Part shown: one piece after another, positions 18,606-26,038 of the stretch | How positions within the stretch are numbered: the first letter of the stretch is position 1 | Layout of the letters: each line of letters begins with the position of its first letter | NCBI GenBank assembly: GCA_010027845.1 | Contig: RGUL01000002.1 | Coordinates: 79,115 to 143,114 of the forward strand | Direction: 5' to 3' | Origin: Gammaproteobacteria bacterium | Lineage (GTDB): Bacteria; Pseudomonadota; Gammaproteobacteria; Steroidobacterales; Steroidobacteraceae | Length of the DNA: 64,000 bases | Notes under the pieces: generated by a model | Seen by the model: the letters and a program-made list of their open reading frames with translations, nothing else | Databases searched by the model: none | What the model was told of the DNA's origin: nothing | Made by a program: the position numbers and the translations under genes

Positions 18606-19061
18606 ATGATGCGACGCGATCGACTACGAGAAATTTGCATCGTTTGGCTCACGATATTCGCGACCTCGGCGGTCGCGGCCGAAGGCAAGACGGTTCGTCC
18701 CGATCCGCTGCTGGAACTCGAGGCGGACCGATTCCGATTGACCGCGGCCGCTGACGTCGATGCGGTCGAAAAATTGCTCGATGACGATTTGACCTATTGC
18801 CATACGACCGGACGCTGCGAGTCGAAAGCGGAATATCTCGCTAACCTGCGTAGTGGCCGTACCAAATACCACAAAATCGAGGTGGTCAATTCTGCCGTTC
18901 GGCACTACGGTGACATCGCGATCGTGAACGGTCGAATCACCATCGACGTCGAAGCCGGTGGGCAGAGTGTGCAGGGATTGAAGATGTCCTACACCGACGT
19001 CTATCGACGCGTGGGCGATCGATGGCGGATGCTCGCTTGGCACTCGAGTCCGCTACCCTAA
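18606..19061 (+). CDS. secreted NTF2-like (DUF4440/SnoaL-type) protein
   Basis: ATG 18606, preceded by AGGAT, gives 151 residues: a signal peptide (CIVWLTIFATSAVAAEG) and one cone-shaped NTF2-like domain, with ELEADRFRLTAAADVDAVEK at the start and YTDVYRRVGDRWRMLAWHSS at the end. The family includes enzymes and ligand-binding proteins, so no function is claimed. A longer frame from 18501 adds residues before the signal peptide and is unlikely. Confidence 0.8.
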   Translation: MMRRDRLREICIVWLTIFATSAVAAEGKTVRPDPLLELEADRFRLTAAADVDAVEKLLDDDLTYCHTTGRCESKAEYLANLRSGRTKYHKIEVVNSAVRHYGDIAIVNGRITIDVEAGGQSVQGLKMSYTDVYRRVGDRWRMLAWHSSPLP

Positions 19062-19244
19062 GAAATCTCCCGTCATCATATAACGCCTGCGCGGGAGACC
19101 GCACTCTTTGAATCGCGTGTGGGAACGCTTCCGTGGCTAGCCTGTGACGTCATCGAGATTACTTCAAAGACGGGTCGAATACGGAAAATCGACGAGCTTT
19201 GAGGCCATCGTGTTCAAAAATTTGGCGTACCGTCCCGTGCGTCG

Positions 19245-20123
19245 TCAATCCGCAAACACCACCGTCTTACGTTCGTTACGCACGATGCGATGTTCGACAT
19301 GCCACGCAACCGCTCGGGCAAGCACGGCACACTCGATGTCTCGACCGATTTGCTCGAGCGCTGCCGGCGTGTGTGCGTGCGTCACTCGCTCGACACCCTG
19401 TTCGATGATCGGACCCTCATCGAGATCGGCAGTGACGTAGTGCGCCGTTGCACCGATGATTTTCACGCCACGCTCGTGGGCCTGCGTGTACGGCTTAGCG
19501 CCTTTGAAACCCGGCAGGAACGAATGATGGATGTTGATACACCGCCCGGCGAGCACGGCACACGCCTGCGCAGACAAAATCTGCATGTAGCGCGCGAGCA
19601 CGACGAGATCGACTTGCAAAGAATCGATTAGCTCGAGTAGACGGTGCTCTTGAGTCGTTTTGGTGGCGGTGGTGACAGGTAAGTAGTGATAGGGCAATCC
19701 GTTCCATTCGACGAACGAACGCATATCCTCGTGATTCGACACTACACCGACGACCTCGATCGGTAACTGGCCGGCACGCCAACGATGTAACAAGTCGTAC
19801 AGACAATGTCCGAATTTTGAAACCGCGATCAGGACGCGCGCCCGACGCGCGGCATCGTGCATTTCGAAGTGCATGCCGAATATTCGAGCGATCGCTGCAA
19901 AGTCGTCACGCAGTATGTCGAGTGTCGGCATCGCGGGACTTGCCGCGCGAAATACGGTCCGCATGTAAAAAAGATTTCCAACCGCGTCGTTGAACTGGTG
20001 CGATTCGACGATCGATGCATCGCGAGCGGCGAGAAATCCGGCAACCGCGGCAACGATACCCTTCGTATCCGGGCAGCGCAGTACTAGAACGTGGTCGCCG
20101 ACGAACCTTGGAGTGGAAGTCAT
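19245..20123 (-). CDS. purU: formyltetrahydrofolate deformylase
   Basis: A 292-residue protein with an N-terminal ACT domain (VLRCPDTKGIVAAVAGFLA) and a C-terminal formyltransferase-fold domain. The catalytic region INIHHSFLPGFKGAKPY and the later GATAHYVTADLDEGPII carry the Asn, His and Asp expected of PurU. It hydrolyses 10-formyl-THF to THF and formate, balancing one-carbon units and supplying formate for purine synthesis. The ACT domain is the likely site for methionine and glycine control. Confidence 0.94.
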   Translation of the reverse strand: MTSTPRFVGDHVLVLRCPDTKGIVAAVAGFLAARDASIVESHQFNDAVGNLFYMRTVFRAASPAMPTLDILRDDFAAIARIFGMHFEMHDAARRARVLIAVSKFGHCLYDLLHRWRAGQLPIEVVGVVSNHEDMRSFVEWNGLPYHYLPVTTATKTTQEHRLLELIDSLQVDLVVLARYMQILSAQACAVLAGRCINIHHSFLPGFKGAKPYTQAHERGVKIIGATAHYVTADLDEGPIIEQGVERVTHAHTPAALEQIGRDIECAVLARAVAWHVEHRIVRNERKTVVFAD

Positions 20124-20191
20124 TGAGGGATTATAACCAGCCGATTTGAATACTCTTTGACGGCGTTGCCGCGCTGGTTTAGCGTCACTCT

Positions 20192-21799
20192 ATGACGCGT
20201 GCGCTTCTGATCTCTATCTGTTGCGTCCTGCTGAACGGGTGCGGCGGCGGTGGGAGCGGCAGCAGTTCGCCGACACCGACCGCACCGACCGCTGCCTCAC
20301 CGGGATTAGTTGCGACCAACTGTGGCAGCTACCAAGGCTCGGCACAGGGTGCGACTTACGCGTTTCTCGGAATTCGCTACGCTGCTGCGCCCACCGGCTC
20401 TCGACGTTGGCAGGCGCCGCAACCGCCTGCTTGCGCTACGTCGGTCCAACAGGCCAGCACTTTCGGCTCAAAATGTCCGCAACTCGACACGTCCACCAAT
20501 TCGTTCGTCGGCGACGAAGACTGCCTAACCCTAAATATCTGGTCGCCGGCTGCAGCGGTCGGCAATAGCAGTGCTCGTCGCCCTGTCTTCTTCTTCATAC
20601 ACGGCGGAGGCAACTCGCTAGGCTCGAGTTCCGAGACTTTGCTGGCCGGCGTGCCGACTTATCGTGGTGATCGTTTGGCAGCATCTGCCAACGCCTTGGT
20701 GATCACGGCGAACTATCGCATCGGACCGCTGGGATTTCTTGCACATCCGTCGCTCGATGCAGAGACGGCGCAAAGCACCTCGGGCAACTACGGCATTTTG
20801 GACTTGATCGCCGCACTTCGATGGGTGCGCGAGACGATCGCTAACTTCGGTGGTGATCCGACCCGCATCATGGTTTTTGGTCAGTCTGCAGGCGGCCAGA
20901 ACACCTGCATGCTTTTAGCATCGCCTTTAGCGGCAGGGTTGTTTCAAGAAGCGGCAATTCTGAGCGGCGGCTGCCCTAGCCGCAGCCGAGCGCAAATCGA
21001 TACCGCAACTCAATCGCTGATTTCCAAAGCCGGTTGTGCCGGCAACCCGAATGTTTTGTCATGTCTACGCGGTAAAACGCCCGAAGAGTTACTTCGCGCA
21101 GATCCGCCCGTCGTACAGGTGTCAGGAAGTCAGACTCCGTGGCAGCCGCACGTCGATCGATACCTCTTGCCAGATGCGCCGATCGCGACCTTCAACGCAG
21201 GCGGACAAAACCGTGTGCCGGTGATCGTAATGACGACAGCCGATGAAACGTCGCGTGATATCAGCCCGTCGCTCACAGAATCGCAGATGGTCGCTACCGT
21301 CAACACGCAGTTCGGCGCGCTCGCGCCGCAAGTGCTCGCCCAGTATCCGTTATCGCAGTTCGGTTCGCCGTGGAAGACGTACACACAAATCACCACCGAC
21401 GCGAAATTCGTCTGTCCGGCGCGAGCTTTCTCACGAGCGTTAGCCCGGAGCCAACAAGAGCCGATCTTCCGCGCGCTGTTTGCAGAAACTATCGATGCAC
21501 CTAACTTAATTAATTTTGGCGCCTTTCACGGCGCCGAGATCCTTTTCGTATTCGACAATCTCGATGTCGGTGGATATCAAGCTTCCGCAGCTGAGCTTGC
21601 GCTACGTAATTCGATACAAGCGTATTTCCGTGATTTTGCGACGGGCCGAGAGCCGAACAGCTCGTCTCAGGTTGCTTGGACGCCCTACAACATCACGCAG
21701 GATAATTATTTGGTACTCGAGGGCGGAAACGTGCGGATGCAATTAGGGCTGCGAACTGCGCGCTGCGATTTCTGGGAACAGGCCCTGCCGGGCTTTTGA
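20192..21799 (+). CDS. type B carboxylesterase lipoprotein
   Basis: The 535-residue protein begins with a lipoprotein signal whose lipobox is LNGC, then a glycine/serine linker. The esterase body has YAFLGIRYAAAPTGSRRW, an oxyanion hole at FFIHGGGNSLGS, the nucleophile elbow FGQSAGGQN (Ser in GxSxG) and DNLDVGGY. This is the carboxylesterase/cholinesterase fold, here anchored in the outer membrane or periplasm. Many cysteines suggest disulfides. The substrate cannot be told. Confidence 0.9.
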   Translation: MTRALLISICCVLLNGCGGGGSGSSSPTPTAPTAASPGLVATNCGSYQGSAQGATYAFLGIRYAAAPTGSRRWQAPQPPACATSVQQASTFGSKCPQLDTSTNSFVGDEDCLTLNIWSPAAAVGNSSARRPVFFFIHGGGNSLGSSSETLLAGVPTYRGDRLAASANALVITANYRIGPLGFLAHPSLDAETAQSTSGNYGILDLIAALRWVRETIANFGGDPTRIMVFGQSAGGQNTCMLLASPLAAGLFQEAAILSGGCPSRSRAQIDTATQSLISKAGCAGNPNVLSCLRGKTPEELLRADPPVVQVSGSQTPWQPHVDRYLLPDAPIATFNAGGQNRVPVIVMTTADETSRDISPSLTESQMVATVNTQFGALAPQVLAQYPLSQFGSPWKTYTQITTDAKFVCPARAFSRALARSQQEPIFRALFAETIDAPNLINFGAFHGAEILFVFDNLDVGGYQASAAELALRNSIQAYFRDFATGREPNSSSQVAWTPYNITQDNYLVLEGGNVRMQLGLRTARCDFWEQALPGF

Positions 21800-21874
21800 C
21801 ACCGAAATGTGCGCGGTTGACCATGGTTGCGTAACGTCTACCTCTCGGGCCCACCAAACATGGGAGGGATTACG

Positions 21875-23131
21875 GTGCAGCCTCTTATGAGAATTCGGGC
21901 TCTGCTGTTCGCCGCGATTTTATTCGTCGCGGTTAATCCGTCCCTGGCAGCCGATATCGCCCCGCAGTTACGTGCTGCCGCCGAGGCTGAACGACCGCGG
22001 GTCATCGATACACTCAAAACTTTGGTCGCGACGGAGTCGGGCACGATGGATGCTCAGGGCCTTTCGCAGATCGCCGATGTCCTCCAAGGTCGTCTCGAAG
22101 CACTAGGGGCTCGCGTAGAGCGACGTTCGTTGGACGGCGTAAAGGGACAACTGTTGATCGGTCGCTTTTCCGGCACCGGTAAACGGCGCCTCATGTTGAT
22201 CGCCCATATGGACACCATCTATGCGAGCGGCACTCTCGCTCGCGAGCCGATACACATCGACGGTGATCGACTCTACGGCCCAGGCGTGGCCGACTCGAAA
22301 GGCGGTATTGCGGTCATTCTGCATTCTTTGAAAATCTTGCGTGACGCAGGCTGGAACGATTACGCGCAACTGACCGTGCTTTTCAATGGCGATGAAGAGT
22401 CGCAGTCGGCGGGATCCGGAGCTCTCATTACCGCGCTCGGCGCCGAACACGATGTCGTGCTGTCTTACGAGCCGACGGCGGCGAAATCCGTCATTCAAGC
22501 GGAGGGTGTATTACTTTCCGCTGCCGGAACCGGCACCGTCGAACTCGAAGTTAAAGGTCGCAGCTCGCATGCGGGCGCCGCTCCCCAAGAGGGTCGTAAT
22601 GCCCTCGTCGAGCTCGCGCATCAAGTGCTGCAGACCCAAAACATCACCGCCGAGATTCCGGGTGCACAACTCAACTGGACGCAAGCGACGAGCGGTTCGG
22701 TGCGTAATCAGATACCCGACATTGCGACGGCGTCCGCTGATTTACGTTTGACCGCACCGGACGCGGCCGAACGATTGCAGCACCGGTTAGATGTGCTCGC
22801 GCAAATGCGGCGCATACCGGATACAGAAGTTCGCTATTCCATCCGCATCGGCCGTCCGCCCTTCGCGAGCCCCGATGGGCGCTCTTTGGCTTTGGCTAAG
22901 CAGGCTAAAGCGATTTACGCCGAACTCGAAGGTCGCCCGCTTATTTTCATCCCCGGTAGCGGCGCCGGGACCGATGCCGGATATGCCGGTCGATCGGGTA
23001 AGCCAGCGGTACTCGAGAGCCTCGGGCTCGCGGGTTGGGGTTATCACGCAAAAAATGAATACGTCGAACTCGACTCGATCGTGCCGCGCCTGTACCTCAC
23101 AACGCGTATGCTCGTCGAAACTAGTCGGTGA
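21875..23131 (+). CDS. M20 family glutamate carboxypeptidase-like zinc peptidase
   Basis: GTG 21875 is preferred because GGGAGGG (21862-21868) lies six bases upstream; ATG 21887 is the alternative. The 418-residue product has a signal peptide (ALLFAAILFVAVNPSLAAD) and the M20A zinc sites: LIAHMDTIYA, YGPGVADSKGG, NGDEESQSAGS, and a late GAGTDAGYAG and WGYHAKNEYVE. The dimerisation insert starts at VELEVKGRSSHAGAAP. The closest type is carboxypeptidase G2, which removes C-terminal glutamate from folates and peptides in the periplasm. Confidence 0.9.
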   Translation: MQPLMRIRALLFAAILFVAVNPSLAADIAPQLRAAAEAERPRVIDTLKTLVATESGTMDAQGLSQIADVLQGRLEALGARVERRSLDGVKGQLLIGRFSGTGKRRLMLIAHMDTIYASGTLAREPIHIDGDRLYGPGVADSKGGIAVILHSLKILRDAGWNDYAQLTVLFNGDEESQSAGSGALITALGAEHDVVLSYEPTAAKSVIQAEGVLLSAAGTGTVELEVKGRSSHAGAAPQEGRNALVELAHQVLQTQNITAEIPGAQLNWTQATSGSVRNQIPDIATASADLRLTAPDAAERLQHRLDVLAQMRRIPDTEVRYSIRIGRPPFASPDGRSLALAKQAKAIYAELEGRPLIFIPGSGAGTDAGYAGRSGKPAVLESLGLAGWGYHAKNEYVELDSIVPRLYLTTRMLVETSR

Positions 23132-23219
23132 GTATCGTTCTCGATACTCGCATCGCAGGCCGGATCGCCGCACCGCATCTCTTTACCCACGGCCCGTTGA
23201 CCAACTTAGCTCCAAGTTT

Positions 23220-23420
23220 CTAAATAGCGAAGTAAGTGATCCACCGCGCCCTTGCTGTTCGCCACGACTCAAACTGCAGAATGTTTTTGGCAGTCAGCGT
23301 TTTAATCGGCTTGCCGCCAAAATAAGGCAAGAAATACCGCTCTTTCACATCGACGTAGGGCGAGCACACCACTCTGCCCCGTCCTGCCTCCAATTCCAGC
23401 CTTAAGTGCTGGAGTGCCGC
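23220..23420 (-). pseudogene. tyrosine-recombinase (integrase) N-terminal fragment
   Basis: A minus-strand frame just downstream of the tRNA half encodes HLRLELEAGRGRV, then VDVKERYFLPYFGGKPIKTL and LTAKNILQFESWR before it breaks down and stops at 23220. The latter parts resemble the SAM-like DNA-binding domain of phage-type tyrosine integrases (YFG-x-KPL-x-x-ITP-x-x-I-x-x-YxxWR). There is no catalytic domain. It lies outside the 32-bp repeat pair, so it probably belongs to an older or tandem element at the same site. Confidence 0.5.
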
Positions 23421-23448
23421 TTGGATTCGAACCAAGGACCAAGGGATT
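23417..23448 (-). pseudogene. 3' half of a tRNA-Ile(CAU) gene (distal att copy)
   Basis: These 32 bases are identical to 24975-25006 in the intact tRNA. They cover the 3' strand of the anticodon stem, the variable loop, the whole T-arm and the first three bases of the 3' acceptor strand (CGG). Beyond that the sequence diverges (CACT instead of GCCC), so no full acceptor stem is possible. On the 5' side it abuts the intron, not a tRNA 5' half. Confidence 0.85.
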
Positions 23449-23667
23449 CTGCTTTGTGTACCTTTCGGTACTCGCTGGACTATGCCTTCACCGTGGCTCG
23501 CGCTGTAGGTGGGTGCCCTCGCGCTGTAGGTGGGTGCCGTCTAGTCTCTACACCTTCCCTCTCAGGCTTGGCTCGGCGTTGCCATCGTCGTTCAGCACGA
23601 CATTAGGGTTCGCCGACTTTGGCACCATCCCACGTGGGGTTTCCCGTCACGTGGCACAACTTTCGCT
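23449..23667 (-). ncRNA. Azoarcus-type tRNA-Ile group I intron (219 nt)
   Basis: The minus strand carries the conserved core of the small subgroup IC3 intron known from Azoarcus pre-tRNA-Ile: CGGGAAACC in L2, GGGATGGTGCCAAAGTCGGC, TGGCAACGCCGAGCCAAGC, GGTGTAGAGACTAGACGGCA (P7/P3) and GGTGAAGGCATAGTCCAG, ending in omega-G at 23449. P1 is visible: CATAGC-GAAA-GTTGTG, six pairs with a GNRA loop and the U-G wobble at the 5' splice site after CAT (23668-23670). P2 is CCACGTG with CACGTGG. The 3' exon starts AATCCC, the tRNA anticodon position. The 5' exon is not tRNA. A 21-nt tandem duplication sits in P3/P8. Confidence 0.9.
23497..23538. repeat. 21-bp tandem duplication inside the intron core
   Basis: Two exact head-to-tail copies of a 21-base unit (23497-23517 and 23518-23538; plus-strand unit contains GCGCTGTAGGTGGGTGCC). 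In the RNA each unit holds the 3' strand of P3 (GGCACC) and the 5' strand of P8 (CACC). One unit alone would give an intron of about 198 nt, near the usual size. Confidence 0.9.
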
Positions 23668-23710
23668 ATGAGAAGACAGGTCTAACTCAATCCCATTGGC
23701 CATCAACTAC

Positions 23711-23724
23711 TTACGCGCGCGTAA
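23711..23724. repeat. 14-bp perfect palindrome
   Basis: TTACGCGCGCGTAA reads the same on both strands. It lies between the intron 5' side and the brnT promoter. No role is known. Confidence 0.6.
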
Positions 23725-23811
23725 ATTCAACGTAAGAGAGTGTTTATGTAACTATCGCGTTTTTGACGCCTGAAATACGGTCAATTGTTCTATCGCTGCG
23801 CGACACGATAT

Positions 23812-23830
23812 TCCGCTAGAGGGTAGCGGA
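23812..23830. promoter_or_regulatory. 7-bp inverted repeat upstream of brnT
   Basis: TCCGCTA (23812-23818) and TAGCGGA (23824-23830) form an inverted repeat with a 5-base spacer, near the expected -35 position of the brnT promoter. A possible operator half or hairpin. Confidence 0.4.
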
Positions 23831-23838
23831 GTAGCCTG

Positions 23839-23852
23839 ATTGTATGTACAAT
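23839..23852 (+). promoter_or_regulatory. inverted repeat and -10-like box at brnT, probable operator
   Basis: ATTGTA-TG-TACAAT is a perfect 6-bp inverted repeat. Its right half TACAAT resembles a -10 box and ends only seven bases before the GTG of brnT, so the transcript may be nearly leaderless. BrnA-type antitoxins are DNA-binding and repress their own promoter, which makes this a good operator candidate. Confidence 0.5.
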
Positions 23853-23859
23853 TTGAGTT

Positions 23860-24138
23860 GTGCGTATCTCGTTCGATCCAGCAAAAGACGAGTTGAACAT
23901 CCGTGTCCGCGGTCTTTCGTTCCTAGCAGCTGCAGACTTTGATTTCGAACACGCCCTGTATGCAGTCGACGATCGACGTGATTACGGCGAGACACGCTAC
24001 GTCGCCTTGGGAATGCTGGGCGACCGACTTCATGTTATGTGCTTTGTCGAGACTGACGACGGCGTTCGCGTCGTCAGCTTTCGTAAAGCCAACGCCCGAG
24101 AGGTAAGACGTTATGAGAAAGCGAAAACCACTGACTGA
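23860..24138 (+). CDS. brnT: BrnT family toxin (RelE-like ribonuclease)
   Basis: A 92-residue protein read from GTG 23860. It follows the BrnT pattern: ISFDPAKDELNIRVRGLSF (usually FDxxKxxxNxxKHGxxF), then FDFEHALYAVDDRRDYGETR, YVALGMLGDRLHVMCFVE and VVSFRKANAREVRRYEKA. BrnT is a ribonuclease toxin that halts translation and is neutralised by BrnA. The toxin-first order and 26-base overlap with the next gene are typical of the brnTA pair. The usual Lys/His positions (KHG) read RVRG here. Confidence 0.85.
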   Translation: MRISFDPAKDELNIRVRGLSFLAAADFDFEHALYAVDDRRDYGETRYVALGMLGDRLHVMCFVETDDGVRVVSFRKANAREVRRYEKAKTTD

Positions 24139-24391
24139 TTTGAAGGGAGAGGTTCGAGAGATATCCTCCGCCGATCTGAAGGGATTTCGAACGGCCCGAG
24201 AAGCACTCCCAGCTTCAGTTAGACGCAAAGTTGGCGTTCGAGGACCTCAGAAGGCACCAACCAAGGAGCGCATCACTATTCGCTTGTCACCTGAAGTTGT
24301 CGCCCGTTTCCGCGCAACAGGTGAGGGTTGGCAATCGCGTATGGACGCCGCGCTACAAGACTGGCTGCGTAAGCACAAATCAGCGGCGTGA
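24113..24391 (+). CDS. brnA: BrnA family antitoxin
   Basis: A 92-residue protein starting inside the end of brnT. The N-terminal half, rich in charge (DLKGEVREISSADLKGFR), would wrap the toxin. The C-terminal half, KERITIRLSPEVVARFRATG then GWQSRMDAALQDWLRKH, is the ribbon-helix-helix domain that dimerises and binds the operator. The family neutralises BrnT and represses the operon. Confidence 0.88.
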   Translation: MRKRKPLTDLKGEVREISSADLKGFRTAREALPASVRRKVGVRGPQKAPTKERITIRLSPEVVARFRATGEGWQSRMDAALQDWLRKHKSAA

Positions 24392-24461
24392 CGCAATTAA
24401 AGTCGCTTCTAAAGGACAAGCCGAATAGACGCGGCCTAATACGTGGCCAATCGAGCTGCTG

Positions 24462-24902
24462 ATGGGATTCGAGTTAATCCAATGCGACCAAAACGGCATC
24501 CCTGCCCAAACCTTGAGAGAGATGCCAGACATGCTAGCGGCTAACTGCCGAGCCACTGCCGATCTTTATCGTCGTGTGGGATTTATCATCCCTTGGATTG
24601 GGTATGTTGCCTCCGTGGATGGACGAGGAGTCGGAGGCGGGGCGTTCGTCGGTCCGCCAACAGATGGGCTCGTTGAGATTGCTTACTTCACGCTCGAACA
24701 CGAGCAAGGTAAGGGTTACGCGACACAAACAGCAGCGGAGCTCGTTAATATCGCTCGTGCTCACCGTCCCAAAGTCGGATTGAAAGCATTCACGTTAAAA
24801 GAAACCAATCCCTCGACACGAATTCTTGAGCGGCTTGGCTTTGCCATTGTCGGTGTTTCGATGGATGTTGACGCGGGCGAAGTGTGGGAATGGCGCGCTT
24901 GA
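24462..24902 (+). CDS. GNAT family N-acetyltransferase
   Basis: A 146-residue protein with a GNAT fold. The acetyl-CoA motif reads LEHEQGKGYATQTAAELVNI (Q/R-x-x-G-x-G/A type), preceded by VEIAYFTLE and followed by LKETNPSTRILERLGFAIVG, as in RimJ-like enzymes. It could modify a small molecule or a protein; nothing shows which. It is cargo inside the repeat-bounded insertion, 70 bases after brnA and next to the tRNA. Confidence 0.85.
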   Translation: MGFELIQCDQNGIPAQTLREMPDMLAANCRATADLYRRVGFIIPWIGYVASVDGRGVGGGAFVGPPTDGLVEIAYFTLEHEQGKGYATQTAAELVNIARAHRPKVGLKAFTLKETNPSTRILERLGFAIVGVSMDVDAGEVWEWRA

Positions 24903-24969
24903 CCATAGACGTTGGTGAAATGTCCCAAGGATCCAACTGAGGGATTCGGTACCTCTTGGCACGAAGGAC

Positions 24970-25042
24970 TGGGCCCGCTTGGATTCGAACCAAGGACCAA
25001 GGGATTATGAGTCCCCTGCACTAACCGCTGTGCTACGGGCCC
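24970..25042 (-). tRNA. tRNA-Ile(CAU), lysidine type (tRNA-Ile2)
   Basis: A complete 73-base cloverleaf: acceptor GGGCCCG pairs with CGGGCCC, D-arm GCAC/GTGC, anticodon arm GGGGA-CTCATAA-TCCCT, variable loop TGGTC, T-arm CTTGG-TTCGAAT-CCAAG, discriminator A, no encoded CCA. The anticodon is CAT, but the CTTGGTC run and D-loop AGCGGTTAGTGCA fit tRNA-Ile2 rather than elongator or initiator Met, so C34 is probably changed to lysidine by TilS to read AUA. Its 3' half is the attachment site of the neighbouring insertion. Confidence 0.88.
24975..25006. repeat. 32-bp direct repeat (proximal att copy within tRNA)
   Basis: Identical to 23417-23448. Together the two copies bound a 1.5-kb segment with the group I intron, brnTA and the GNAT gene. 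One end of the identity falls exactly at the intron/3'-exon junction; the other falls within the acceptor stem. If the five exon bases CTCAT in front of the intron are counted, the interrupted identity is 37 bases. Confidence 0.88.
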
Positions 25043-25124
25043 GTCGCTGACGCAAGTTTAACAACCGTCGTGTGACGGCACCGTAGCATTCCTGTTCTCC
25101 CGTTTTTCGCCGAGGAATTCCACC

Positions 25125-25733
25125 ATGAAACTTTATTACTCACCGGGCGCCTGCTCGCTCGCATCGCACATCGCGCTCCATGAAATTGGTTTGCCGTTCG
25201 AGGCGGTCCGCGTACAAGGCCGCGGACAAAAAACAGCGGGCGGCGAAGATTACGCGACCGTCACGGCGAAAAACTACGTTCCCGCACTACGGCTCGACGA
25301 CGGGCAAGTGCTGACCGAAGGTACGGCGATCCTGCCGTACATAGCCGATCGCAAGCCGGAATCGGGCCTTGCGCCGGCGGCCGGTACGATCGAACGTTAT
25401 CGCCTGCACGAATGGCTCGGGTACATCAACAGCGAAGTTCACAAAAATTTCGGGCCGTTTTTCGCTCCTGGTACCACCGACGACCAAAAAGCTGCGGCGA
25501 AGGCGAACCTCGGCAAGCGCTTCGATTTCATACAAGCCGAACTCGGCGATAAGTCCTTTTTGCTCGGCGCCCACTTCACGGTCGTCGACGCGTATCTGTT
25601 CACCGTGCTCGGTTGGTGCGGATTTGTCGGCATCGATCTCGGTCAATGGCCTGGGCTCAAAGCGTATCACGCGCGCATCGCCGGTCGCCCCGCGGCGCAA
25701 GCAGCAATGAAAGCCGAGGGTTTGATCAAATGA
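25125..25733 (+). CDS. gstA: glutathione S-transferase, beta-class-like
   Basis: A 202-residue GST. The thioredoxin-like N-terminal domain starts MKLYYSPGACSLASHIAL with the Ser/Cys pair typical of bacterial beta-class enzymes, and NYVPALRLDDGQVLTEGTAI holds the cis-proline (VPAL) and the glutathione-binding TEG. The all-helical C-terminal domain has SFLLGAHFTVVDAYLFTVL with the N-capping motif. It conjugates or reduces electrophiles with glutathione in the cytoplasm. It leads a three-gene operon with 4-base overlaps. Confidence 0.92.
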   Translation: MKLYYSPGACSLASHIALHEIGLPFEAVRVQGRGQKTAGGEDYATVTAKNYVPALRLDDGQVLTEGTAILPYIADRKPESGLAPAAGTIERYRLHEWLGYINSEVHKNFGPFFAPGTTDDQKAAAKANLGKRFDFIQAELGDKSFLLGAHFTVVDAYLFTVLGWCGFVGIDLGQWPGLKAYHARIAGRPAAQAAMKAEGLIK

Positions 25734-26038
25734 GCAAGCCCGGATTTTTGGTGGTGCAAGGCACGGTCACGGATCTCGAGGGCTTTAAGGCCTACAACGC
25801 GGCGTTACCACCGATTTACGAAAAATTCGGTGGTCACTACATCACGCTCACACCCGCTTCTAAAGTCGAAGTGGCCGAAGGTGATGCGCGCAACGAAAGC
25901 ATTTTGATCGCGAAGTTCCCGTCCAAGGAAGCCGCATGGGGCTTTTGGAAATCTGCGGAATACGAGGCCGCCAAAAAATTACGCGAAGGCAAAGGGCGTT
26001 TCTACGTCACCGTGCTCGAAGGCCTCGATGGCGCATGA
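25730..26038 (+). CDS. DUF1330 family protein
   Basis: A 102-residue single-domain ferredoxin-like protein. FLVVQGTVTDLEGFKAYNAA at the start and SILIAKFPSKEAAWGFWKSA in the middle are typical of DUF1330 (dimeric alpha-beta barrel superfamily), followed by FYVTVLEGLDGA. Function unknown; related folds are monooxygenases and isomerases. The ATG overlaps the GST stop by four bases. Confidence 0.88.
   Translation: MSKPGFLVVQGTVTDLEGFKAYNAALPPIYEKFGGHYITLTPASKVEVAEGDARNESILIAKFPSKEAAWGFWKSAEYEAAKKLREGKGRFYVTVLEGLDGA

Noticed and set aside
23497..23538. Possible CRISPR-like repeat
   Set aside because: Two directly adjacent 21-bp units with no spacer; it is a simple tandem duplication inside the intron.
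23406..23671. Short plus-strand proteins across the intron
   Set aside because: They cross the tRNA half and the intron on the wrong strand; the sequence conservation belongs to the RNA.
24970..25042. Reading the CAT tRNA as elongator tRNA-Met
   Set aside because: The D-loop, variable loop and CTTGGTC run match tRNA-Ile2, and the neighbouring intron is of the tRNA-Ile(CAU) type. Met remains a formal possibility without a covariance model.
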